Of a stretch of DNA of 37,572 nt, positions 25,144 to 32,868 are shown one piece after another. The DNA lies in NCBI GenBank assembly GCA_038208735.1, contig JBBQYL010000023.1:1-37572 (forward strand). The letters run 5' to 3'. The notes under the pieces are model-generated. The model did not search any database. It had not been told where the DNA came from and saw only the letters and a list, made by a program, of their open reading frames with translations. The translations under genes were made by a program, and so were the position numbers. This DNA comes from Scleromatobacter sp038208735. GTDB taxonomy: Bacteria > Pseudomonadota > Gammaproteobacteria > Burkholderiales > Burkholderiaceae_C. Position 1 is the first letter of the stretch; every line of letters starts with the position of its first letter.

Positions 25144-25734
25144 TCAACCGAAGATGCCCCGCTCCGTCCACCCCAGTGCGGACATCTCCATCACGCGGAA
25201 CGGCTCGTCCACGCGCATGATGAACTCGTCGAGCTGCGGCGGCTTGACGTGCGTGCCGGACAGCATCGCGTGCACCTGGCCGCGGTGGTGGGTCTGGTGC
25301 ATGAACAGGTGATTGAGCACCAGGCAGGCCAGGTCGCTCTGGGTGGGGTTGGGCGTGCGAAGCATGTGGACGACGGCGTTGGCGCCGGCGTCGTCGAGCT
25401 TGTCGCAGAAGGCGACGAGCTTCTGGTCGCTGGCGTCCTGCGCCGCGGCGTAGGGCACGAGCTCGTCGTGGGGCGCGAAGCGCTTGTACGACTCTTCCAT
25501 CTCGGGCTCGCCGTGCAGCGCCGCGATGTAGTAGCGGTCGACGGCCAGCAGATGGTTGAGCGTGCCGATGAGGGTGGGAAAGAAGCTGGTGCGCTTCGAA
25601 TGCAGTTCGGACGTGGACAGGTTGGCCAGGGCCGCCTGCAGACGGCGGTTGGCCAGCCGGTTGGCGTGGGCCTGGATGCTCAGCACGCGCGCCAGGCTCA
25701 GCGGGCGTGGGTCGGATTCGGTCGTCTCGGACAT
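25144..25734 (-). CDS. DinB-family metal-binding protein
   Basis: A 196-residue four-helix-bundle protein of the DinB/YfiT-like class. The likely metal triad is H61 (TLNHLLAVDRYY) plus H146 and H150 in FMHQTHHRGQVHAM. Family members include thiol-dependent transferases and damage-inducible proteins; a specific reaction cannot be given. I start it at ATG 25734: GGAGG lies eight bases before it, whereas it is only two bases before the in-frame ATG at 25740. No SOS box was recognised upstream. Confidence 0.88.
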   Translation of the reverse strand: MSETTESDPRPLSLARVLSIQAHANRLANRRLQAALANLSTSELHSKRTSFFPTLIGTLNHLLAVDRYYIAALHGEPEMEESYKRFAPHDELVPYAAAQDASDQKLVAFCDKLDDAGANAVVHMLRTPNPTQSDLACLVLNHLFMHQTHHRGQVHAMLSGTHVKPPQLDEFIMRVDEPFRVMEMSALGWTERGIFG

Positions 25735-25817
25735 GGACATCACCTCCAGATTGTTTGGGTCAGCGTAGTCCGTATTGGGGCAAAAAGCGCGCGCGTTTTC
25801 GCCATCCTTCGCCGATT

Positions 25818-26291
25818 TCAGTCGACGGGCAGGGCCGTCTCGTACTTCACCTCGCGCAACACGACGCTGCTGCGCACGTTGGCCACGCCGGCCGTCTTGA
25901 AGACCTTGTCCTGCAGGAACCGGTCGTAGGCCTTCATGTCGGGCGCCACCACCTTGATGAGGTAGTCGCCCTCGCCCGTCGTGCTGTGGCACTCCATGAT
26001 CTCGGGGCTGGCCCGGGCCATCGTCTCGAACTGCTCGACGGCGCCCTCGGTGTGGCGCACCAGCGTGACGTGGGCCAGCACGCAGATGGACAACCCCAGC
26101 TTCTCGCGGTCGAGCAGCGCCACGTAGCCGCGGATCACGCCGCTGGCCTCGAGCTCCTTCACGCGGCGCCACACGGGGGTGGCCGACAGGCCGACGTTGT
26201 CGGCCAGTTGCTGGGCGCTCTGCCGGCCGTCGCGCTGCAGGGCGGCGGCGATGCGGCGGGCCACGCGGTCGATGGAGGCGGGAAGCGTCAT
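25818..26291 (-). CDS. Lrp/AsnC-family regulator
   Basis: A 157-residue regulator. The N-terminal helix-turn-helix (QSAQQLADNVGLSATPVWRR, residues about 24-43) is followed by an RAM/ligand domain with GDYLIKVVAPDMKAYDRFL. Start at ATG 26291 with GAGGGAAAA upstream; a longer frame from 26330 is less likely. It is divergent from the fused indolepyruvate:ferredoxin oxidoreductase gene, 191 bases apart, and such pairs usually mean direct control, here probably in response to an amino acid or its 2-oxo acid. This is inference from layout. Confidence 0.92.
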   Translation of the reverse strand: MTLPASIDRVARRIAAALQRDGRQSAQQLADNVGLSATPVWRRVKELEASGVIRGYVALLDREKLGLSICVLAHVTLVRHTEGAVEQFETMARASPEIMECHSTTGEGDYLIKVVAPDMKAYDRFLQDKVFKTAGVANVRSSVVLREVKYETALPVD

Positions 26292-26482
26292 GGGCGTATT
26301 TTCCCTCGGATCGCCCATCCGCCGCGACATTCATTCCAGATTCCCCTTGTTGTGGAAACGATCATCTCGATCCGGGGCGAATCCATGTCGATTCCGCAAG
26401 ATCGCCATTCCGGCCGAGGAATAGCATCGGCTATCAGCCTCCCTTGCCCGCGGGAGCGCCCTTCCAGCGCAAGCCAGACGCC
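26292..26482. promoter_or_regulatory. Divergent lrp-ior control region
   Basis: 191 bases with no gene. The Lrp-side part contains repeated ATTCC words (near 26334, 26340, 26391 and 26405) and TGTGGAAACGATCAT. A small inverted repeat ATAGC-ATCG-GCTAT lies at 26421-26434. Lrp proteins bind several spaced degenerate sites, which would suit this, but I cannot define an operator. Confidence 0.35.
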
Positions 26483-29400
26483 ATGACCCTGCCCTCCTCC
26501 GACATCACCACGACGCCCGATCCGGACACCGCCCCGCTGCGCCAGTACGCGCTGACGGACAACCTGGCGGCCGATTCCGGCGCCGTGTTCCTCACCGGCA
26601 CGCAGGCGCTGGTTCGCCTGCTGTTGATGCAGCGCCGGCGCGACCAGGCGGCCGGGCTGGACACCGCGGCCTTCGTGTCGGGCTACCGGGGCAGCCCGTT
26701 GGGCATGGTCGACCAGCAGCTGTGGAAGGCCAAGAAGTTCCTGGCCGAGTCGCAGGTGGAGTTCCTGCCGGCGATCAACGAGGATCTGGCCGCCACCGCC
26801 TGCCTGGGCACGCAGCGCGTGGCGCTCGACCCCAAGCGCACGGTGCAGGGCGTGACGGCCATGTGGTACGGCAAGGGCCCCGGCGTCGACCGCTCGGGCG
26901 ACGCGCTGAAGCACGGCCACGTCTACGGCTCCAGCCCCCAGGGCGGCGTGCTGGTGGTGGCCGGCGACGACCACGGCTGCGTCTCGTCGTCGATGCCCCA
27001 CCAGAGCGACCTGGCGATGCAGGCGTGGAGCATGCCCGTGCTGCACCCGGCCAACGTGGCCGAGTACCTCGAGTTCGGGCTTTACGGCTGGGCGCTGTCG
27101 CGCTTCTCGGGCGCGTGGGTGGGCTTCAAGGCGATCTCCGAGGTGGTCGAGTCCGGCATGACCGTCGACCTCGACGCGATCCCGCTGGACTTCACGTTGC
27201 CGGTGGACTTCACGCCTTCGCAGGACCTGCACGTGCGCAGCGTCGACCTGCCGTCGCTGGCGCTGGAGTCGCGCCTGGCCGAGAAGCTGGCCGCGGTGCG
27301 CGCGTTCGCCAAGGTCAACTCGGTCGACAAGCACATCGTGGCCAGCCCCAGCGCCACGCTGGGCATCGTCACCGTGGGCAAGGCGCACTACGACTTCCTC
27401 GAGGTGCTGCGCCGCCTGGAGCTCGATCCGAACGCGCTGGCGGCCGCCGGCGTGCGCATCTACAAGGTGGGGCTCGTGTTCCCGCTCGAGCCCACGCGCA
27501 TGGCCGAATTCGCGCAGGGGCTGGAGGAAATCCTCGTGATCGAGGAGAAGGCGCCCGTCGTCGAGCGCCAGATCAAGGAGCTGCTGTACGGCCTGCCCGA
27601 CCTTCAGCGGCCGCGCATCGCGGGCAAGACCACGCCCGACGGCATGCCGCTGCTGTCGTCGCTGGGCGAGCTGCGCCCGTCGCGCATCATGGAGGTGGTG
27701 GCCGGCTGGCTGGCGCGCCTCAACCCGGCGCTGGATCGCACGCACCTGGTCACGGACTTCACCATGCCCTGCCTGCTGCACAACGAGGGCGACGCCACGA
27801 AGCGCCAGCCCTACTTCTGCTCGGGCTGCCCGCACAACACGTCGACGAAGGTGCCCGAGGGCTCGCGCGCGCTGGCAGGCATCGGCTGCCACTTCATGGC
27901 CAGCTGGATGGAGCGCGACACCAGCGGCCTGATCCAGATGGGCGCCGAAGGCGTCGACTGGGCCGCGCACTCGCGCTTCACGAAAGAGAAGCACGTGTTC
28001 CAGAACCTCGGCGATGGCACGTACTACCACTCGGGGTATCTGGCCATCCGCCAGGCGATCGCCGCCAAGGCCACGATCACCTACAAGATCCTCTCCAACG
28101 ACGCGGTGGCGATGACCGGGGGCCAGCCGGTGGACGGCTCGCTGTCGGTGCCCGAGATGGCGCGCCAGGTGGAGGCCGAGGGCGCGAAGCGCGTGGTCAT
28201 CGTGAGCGACAACATCGCGCCGCACCGCGATCACGCCAACCTGTTTCCGCCCGGCACCACCTTCTACCCGCGCGAGGAGCTCGACGCGGTGCAGCGCGAG
28301 CTGCGCGAGATCGACGGCGTCACCATCCTGATCTACGACCAGACCTGCGCCGCCGAGAAGCGCCGGCGTCGCAAGAAAAAGGAAACCCCCGATCCGCCGC
28401 AACGCATCTTCATCAACGAGGCCGTGTGCGAGGGCTGCGGCGACTGCGGCCAGGCGTCGAACTGCCTCAGCGTGATCCCGGTGGAGACCGAGTGGGGCCG
28501 CAAGCGCCACATCGAGCAGAGCTCCTGCAACAAGGACTACTCCTGCATCAACGGCTTCTGCCCCAGCTTCGTCACGGTGACGGGCGCCACGCTGAAGAAG
28601 CGCGTGGGCTCGGGCTTCGACGCGGCGCGCCTGGCCGTCGAGATCGACAAGATCGGCCGCCCGCGGCCCTGGAACTGGACGGGCCCGTTCGACATGCTGG
28701 TGACCGGCGTGGGCGGCACCGGCATCGTCACGGTGGGCGCGCTCATCACGATGGCCGCGCACCTGGAGGGCAAGCAGGCCTCGGTGCTCGACTTCATGGG
28801 CTTCGCCCAGAAGGGCGGCGCGGTGCTGTCGTTCGTGCGCGTGGCGCCCACGGCCGACCAGCTGAACCAGGTGCGCATCGACACCCAGCAGGCCGACGTG
28901 CTGCTCGCCTGCGACCTGGTGGTGGGCGCGTCGGACGACGCGCTGGCCACGGTGAAGCACGGCCGCAGCGCCATCCTCGCCAACACCCACGAGATCGCCA
29001 CCGCCGCCTTCGTGCGCAATCCCGACGCGACGATGCATGCCCCCGCGCTGATCGCCAAGCTGCGCCACGCGGCCGGCGACGACCGCGTGCAGCTGGTCGA
29101 CGCCCAGGCGCTGGCGCAGGAGCTGATGGGCGACACGATGCCGTCCAACGTCATCATGCTGGGCGCATGCTGGCAGCGCGGGCTGGTGCCGGTGTCGCAC
29201 GCCGCGTTGATGCGCGCGATCGAGCTGAACAACGTGGCCGTGGAAAACAACAAGACCGCGTTCGCCATCGGCCGCCTGGCCGCGACCGATCCCTCGGCGT
29301 TCAAGCGCATCATGGGCGCCGACCAGCCTCCGGCGGACGCTTCGGCGAAGCTGTCGCTGTTCGGGCCCGAAGGGCTGATCGAGCGCCGCGTCGCGTTCCT

Positions 29401-30064
29401 TACCGCGTACCAGGGCGCCACGCTCGCCGCGCGCTTCCGCACGCTGGTCGAGGAAGTGCATGCGCGCGAACAGGCGCTGGGCACGCCCGGCGCGCCGCTC
29501 ACGACCATCGTCGCGCAGCAGTTCTCGCGGCTGCTGGCCATCAAGGACGAGTACGAGGTGGCGCGCCTGTACACCGACGGCAGCTTCGCGAAGTCGCTGG
29601 CCGAGCAGTTCGACAGCGTGGGCAAGATGGAATTCCACATGGCCCCGCCGCTGATCGCGCGCCCGGGCCCCGACGGCCGCCCGAAGAAGATGCGCATCGG
29701 CCCCTGGCTGATGCCCACGCTGCGCGTGCTGGCGAAGTTCAAGGGCCTGCGCGGCACCTGGGCCGACCCGTTCGGCCACACCGAGGAGCGCAAGCTCGAA
29801 CGCCAGCTCGCCGAGGACTACGAAGCGATGCTGCGCACGGAGATCCTGCCGATGCTGTCAGCCGACCGGCACGCGCTGGCACAGCAGATCGCCCGCGTGC
29901 CGGAGCGCATCCGCGGCTATGGGCACGTGAAACTGGGCAACCTGGCCACCGGCCGCGCGCAGTGGCGCGTGCTGCTGGACCAGTGGCATGGGCGCGGTGG
30001 CGATGCCGCGACGAAGGCCGGGCCGGCGGAGCGCGGGCGGGTGATTCCGATCAGCGTCGCTTGA
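26483..30064 (+). CDS. Fused indolepyruvate:ferredoxin oxidoreductase
   Basis: A 1,193-residue single-chain enzyme that oxidatively decarboxylates 2-oxo acids from amino acids to acyl-CoA, reducing ferredoxin. In order: an N-terminal domain with VSGYRGSPLGMVDQQLW; a ThDP domain with YFCSGCPHNTSTKVPEGS and GDGTYYHSG; a cluster-binding stretch CEGCGDCGQASNCLSV, then CNKDYSC and CPSF; and a gamma-type domain with MLVTGVGGTGIVTVGAL. Archaeal IorA and IorB are separate; the fused form is usual in proteobacteria. ATG 26483 is used, though its ribosome binding site is weak; a TTG at 26444 is an alternative. Divergent from an Lrp regulator. Substrates could be aryl or branched 2-oxo acids. Confidence 0.94.
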   Translation: MTLPSSDITTTPDPDTAPLRQYALTDNLAADSGAVFLTGTQALVRLLLMQRRRDQAAGLDTAAFVSGYRGSPLGMVDQQLWKAKKFLAESQVEFLPAINEDLAATACLGTQRVALDPKRTVQGVTAMWYGKGPGVDRSGDALKHGHVYGSSPQGGVLVVAGDDHGCVSSSMPHQSDLAMQAWSMPVLHPANVAEYLEFGLYGWALSRFSGAWVGFKAISEVVESGMTVDLDAIPLDFTLPVDFTPSQDLHVRSVDLPSLALESRLAEKLAAVRAFAKVNSVDKHIVASPSATLGIVTVGKAHYDFLEVLRRLELDPNALAAAGVRIYKVGLVFPLEPTRMAEFAQGLEEILVIEEKAPVVERQIKELLYGLPDLQRPRIAGKTTPDGMPLLSSLGELRPSRIMEVVAGWLARLNPALDRTHLVTDFTMPCLLHNEGDATKRQPYFCSGCPHNTSTKVPEGSRALAGIGCHFMASWMERDTSGLIQMGAEGVDWAAHSRFTKEKHVFQNLGDGTYYHSGYLAIRQAIAAKATITYKILSNDAVAMTGGQPVDGSLSVPEMARQVEAEGAKRVVIVSDNIAPHRDHANLFPPGTTFYPREELDAVQRELREIDGVTILIYDQTCAAEKRRRRKKKETPDPPQRIFINEAVCEGCGDCGQASNCLSVIPVETEWGRKRHIEQSSCNKDYSCINGFCPSFVTVTGATLKKRVGSGFDAARLAVEIDKIGRPRPWNWTGPFDMLVTGVGGTGIVTVGALITMAAHLEGKQASVLDFMGFAQKGGAVLSFVRVAPTADQLNQVRIDTQQADVLLACDLVVGASDDALATVKHGRSAILANTHEIATAAFVRNPDATMHAPALIAKLRHAAGDDRVQLVDAQALAQELMGDTMPSNVIMLGACWQRGLVPVSHAALMRAIELNNVAVENNKTAFAIGRLAATDPSAFKRIMGADQPPADASAKLSLFGPEGLIERRVAFLTAYQGATLAARFRTLVEEVHAREQALGTPGAPLTTIVAQQFSRLLAIKDEYEVARLYTDGSFAKSLAEQFDSVGKMEFHMAPPLIARPGPDGRPKKMRIGPWLMPTLRVLAKFKGLRGTWADPFGHTEERKLERQLAEDYEAMLRTEILPMLSADRHALAQQIARVPERIRGYGHVKLGNLATGRAQWRVLLDQWHGRGGDAATKAGPAERGRVIPISVA

Positions 30065-30069
30065 TGCCC

Positions 30070-30082
30070 GGGGTCTGGCCCC
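30070..30082 (+). repeat. GGGGTCTGGCCCC element, possible weak terminator
   Basis: A four-bp GGGG/CCCC stem followed by TTTA sits between two convergent genes, six bases after the Ior stop. It repeats the left arm of the element at 24114-24142 with one change. It may serve as a short terminator for the oxidoreductase transcript. Confidence 0.5.
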
Positions 30083-30097
30083 TTTACGGATTGCGCC

Positions 30098-30742
30098 TCA
30101 CTCGTCATCCCACCGGAACACGAACGACGCCCGCACCCGCGACGCCTCGATCAGCCGCGCATTCGGCTCGTCGGTGCCCCGTACCCACTCCGCGGCCTCC
30201 TCGGCGTTGCGGCCGAATTGCTCGTGGCGGCGGGTCAATTGGTGGAGGCGCACCTCGTCGGGCACGTCCACGTACCAGATCTCGTCCAGCAGGCCCCTGA
30301 CGTCGGCCCACGGGCCCTCGTCGAGCAGCAGGTAGTTGCCTTCGGTGATGACCAGTTGCGTGCGCGCGTGGATCGGGATCGCGCCGGCGATGGGCTCCTC
30401 GATCTCGCGCCGGAACTCCGGCGCGTAGATCACCTCGCCGTCGTCCTGCACCAGCAGCCGGCGCAGCAGCGCCACGTAGCCGGCCGAGTCGAAGGTGTCG
30501 GACGCGCCCTTGCGCGCGCGCCGGCCCAGGCGCTCGAGTTCGACGTTGGCCAGGTGGAAGCCGTCCATGGGCACCACCTGCGCCACCTTGGCGAACTCGG
30601 CCTGCAGCACGGCCGCCAGCGTCGACTTGCCGGCGCCCGGCGGGCCCGCCAGGCCCAGCAGCGCGCGGCCGCTGCGCTGGATCAGTTCCTGGGCGCGGAG
30701 GCGCGCGCTGTGGGGGAGCTCGGGAAGCGGGGATGACGTCAT
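30098..30742 (-). CDS. P-loop nucleoside/sugar kinase-like protein
   Basis: A 214-residue kinase of the uridine kinase/pantothenate kinase superfamily. Walker A is GLAGPPGAGKSTLA at about 31-44. VVPMDGFHLAN carries the Asp and His typical of this group, and VITEGNYLLLDEGPW and RHEQFGRNAEEA follow, as in small kinases sometimes named fructose-transport kinases. Substrate unknown: a nucleoside, sugar or vitamin precursor. It ends 33 bases from the convergent Ior gene. It starts 12 bases after the M13 peptidase stop on the same strand, and its start codon lies inside a perfect palindrome. Confidence 0.85.
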   Translation of the reverse strand: MTSSPLPELPHSARLRAQELIQRSGRALLGLAGPPGAGKSTLAAVLQAEFAKVAQVVPMDGFHLANVELERLGRRARKGASDTFDSAGYVALLRRLLVQDDGEVIYAPEFRREIEEPIAGAIPIHARTQLVITEGNYLLLDEGPWADVRGLLDEIWYVDVPDEVRLHQLTRRHEQFGRNAEEAAEWVRGTDEPNARLIEASRVRASFVFRWDDE

Positions 30743-30748
30743 CCCCGC
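30727..30748. repeat. Perfect 22-bp palindrome over the kinase start
   Basis: GCGGGGATGAC is followed by its exact complement GTCATCCCCGC, with no spacer. The kinase ATG is within the left arm as read leftward. It could be a protein site containing the core TGACGTCA, or fold the mRNA and hide the start codon. Confidence 0.7.
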
Positions 30749-30754
30749 ATCATG

Positions 30755-32827
30755 TCACCAGAGACGAATGCGGTCGGCCGGTGCCTTCCACATCTTGTCG
30801 CCCGGCTGGGTGCCGAAGGCCTCGTGGAAGCCGTCGCTGTTGATCGACGCGCCCAGCACGCGGAAGCGCGAGGGCGAGTGCGGATCGCTCACCGTCCAGC
30901 GCAGCATCGCCTCGTCGCGATCGCGTTCGCGCCACGCCTGGGCGAAGCCGTAGTAGAAGCGCTGCTCGCCGGTGAAGCCGTCGATGACGGGCGACGGCTG
31001 GCCGTTGAGCGACAGCTTCCACGCCTTGTACGCGATCTGCAGGCCCGACAGGTCGGCGATGTTCTCGCCCAGCGTCAGCCGGCCCTTCACGTGCACGCCC
31101 GGCAGCGCCTCGTAGGCCGAGTACTGCGCGTCGAGGCGGGAGGTGATCGCGTCGAACGCCTTGCGGTCGGCCGGCGTCCACCAGTTGCGAAGCTTGCCGT
31201 CGCCATCGAACTGGCTGCCCTCGTCGTCGAAGCCGTGGCTGATCTCGTGGCCGATCACCGAGCCGATGGCGCCGTAGTTGCTGGCGTCGTCGGCCTTCAT
31301 GTCGAACAGCGGCGGCTGCAGGAAGGCGGCCGGGAACACGATCTCGTTCTTGCTCGGGTCGTAGTACGCGTTCACCGTCTGCGGCGTCATGCCCCATTCC
31401 GTGTGGTCGACAGGCTTGCCGTTGCGCACGACCTGGCGGTGGTACTCGAACTGCGCCGCGCGCACCGCGTTGCCGACCGGGTCGCCGGCCTTCACCTCGA
31501 GCGCGCCGTAATCACGCCAGACGTCGGGGTAGCCGATCTTGACGGTGTACTTGGACAGCTTGGCGTGCGCCTGCACCTTGGTCTCGGGGCTCATCCACGT
31601 GAGGCCGTCGATGGACATCGCGTAGGTCTTGAGCAGGTTGTCCACCAGCTGCACCATGCGCGCCTTGTAGGCCGGCGGGAAGTACTCGGCCACGTACGCC
31701 TGGCCGATGGCCTCGCCCATCGAGTCGCTGAGCGTGTTGACCGCGCGTTCCCAGCGCGGGATGTCGGTGGGCGTGCCGGTGAGGGCCACGCCGCGGAACT
31801 GGAAGCGCGCGGCGCGAATGTCGGCCGGCAGCTCGTTGGCCAACGCGTCGATCAGGCGAACGCGCAGGTAGGCCTTCCACACGTCGAGCGGCTCGGACTG
31901 GATCAGCTTGGCGGCGGCCCAGGTGTAGCTGGGTTGCGCGATCGAGACGAACGGCGGATCCACCAGCTGGCCCGCGGCCAGGTACCCCGCCCAGTCGACG
32001 CCGGGCGCCTTGGCGGCGAGCTGCTGGAGCGTCATCGGGTTGTAGGTCTTGACCGGATCGCGGTTCTGTTCGGGCGTCCACTGCGCCTTCGCGATGCGCG
32101 TCTCCAGGCCCATGATGGCGGACGCCTCGATCTTCGCGTTGCGGCTGCCCTCGGCGGCCAGCAGCGTGCGCACGTACTCGAGGTAGGCCGCCCGGGCCTT
32201 CGCGAAGCGGGCGTCGCGCTCCAGGTAGTAGTCACGGGTGCCCAGGCCCAGGCCGCCCTGGCCGGTGCTGGCGGAGTAGACCGCCGGATTCTTCGCGTCG
32301 ACCGACACGCCCATGCCGATGGGCAGGTCGATGAGGCTGGCCCACTGGCCCATCAGCACGACCAGGTCCTTCTTGCTCTTGACGGCGTCGATCTGCGCGA
32401 GATACGGCGCGATGGGCTTGAGCCCCGCGGCGTCGATCGCTGCGGTATCCATGTAGCTCGCGTAGAAGTCGGCGATCTTGGCGCCGTTGCTGCCGGCCGC
32501 CTGCGGCTTGGCGGCCAGGCCTTCGATGATGGCCTTGAGGCGGTCGTTGGACAGGTTGTACAGGTCGAGCATCACGCCGTTGTAGGGCTTGTCCGCGGGG
32601 ATCGGCGTGTTCTTCAGCCACGTGCCGTTCATCGCGCCGTACAGGCTGTCCTGCGGGCGCACGGCGGTGTCCATGCCAGCCTTGTCGAGGCCCGACGTCA
32701 GCGGCGCCGGCGCGGCCGCCACGGGCGCGACGGCCGAGGCGGCGACATCGGCCGCAAGGGACAGGGGGGCCGAGAAGGCCAGCGACAGGGCGACGACGAG
32801 CGCGGCCGGGCGGAACGGATGATTCAT
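30755..32827 (-). CDS. Secreted M13 (neprilysin-like) metallopeptidase
   Basis: A 690-residue zinc endopeptidase, probably periplasmic or extracellular. It begins with a signal peptide (MNHPFRPAALVVALSLAFSA, cleavage near SLA-AD) and an Ala/Pro linker, then the M13 N-domain. Catalytic HEISH is at 527-531 with H527, E528 and H531; the third zinc ligand is E588 in GENIADLSG; the substrate-binding NAYYDPSKNEIVFPAAFLQP lies before. It ends in the family's typical terminal Trp (DRIRLW). AGAAAGAG precedes the ATG. It follows a close paralogue 41 bases upstream, so the two form an operon. Confidence 0.95.
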   Translation of the reverse strand: MNHPFRPAALVVALSLAFSAPLSLAADVAASAVAPVAAAPAPLTSGLDKAGMDTAVRPQDSLYGAMNGTWLKNTPIPADKPYNGVMLDLYNLSNDRLKAIIEGLAAKPQAAGSNGAKIADFYASYMDTAAIDAAGLKPIAPYLAQIDAVKSKKDLVVLMGQWASLIDLPIGMGVSVDAKNPAVYSASTGQGGLGLGTRDYYLERDARFAKARAAYLEYVRTLLAAEGSRNAKIEASAIMGLETRIAKAQWTPEQNRDPVKTYNPMTLQQLAAKAPGVDWAGYLAAGQLVDPPFVSIAQPSYTWAAAKLIQSEPLDVWKAYLRVRLIDALANELPADIRAARFQFRGVALTGTPTDIPRWERAVNTLSDSMGEAIGQAYVAEYFPPAYKARMVQLVDNLLKTYAMSIDGLTWMSPETKVQAHAKLSKYTVKIGYPDVWRDYGALEVKAGDPVGNAVRAAQFEYHRQVVRNGKPVDHTEWGMTPQTVNAYYDPSKNEIVFPAAFLQPPLFDMKADDASNYGAIGSVIGHEISHGFDDEGSQFDGDGKLRNWWTPADRKAFDAITSRLDAQYSAYEALPGVHVKGRLTLGENIADLSGLQIAYKAWKLSLNGQPSPVIDGFTGEQRFYYGFAQAWRERDRDEAMLRWTVSDPHSPSRFRVLGASINSDGFHEAFGTQPGDKMWKAPADRIRLW

Positions 32828-32868
32828 TGGCTCTTTCTGCGGAAGTTGATGGGTGTCGTGGGCGTGGA

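Noticed and set aside
25144..26334. A 396-codon frame that would fuse an Lrp-region segment to DinB
   Set aside because: The Lrp regulator is in another frame, and GGAGG marks the DinB start at 25734.
26288..29779. A 1,163-codon open frame on the strand opposite the Ior gene
   Set aside because: Composition is the Arg/His/Ala-rich pattern of a GC-rich antisense shadow; the Ior gene on the other strand has clear domains throughout.
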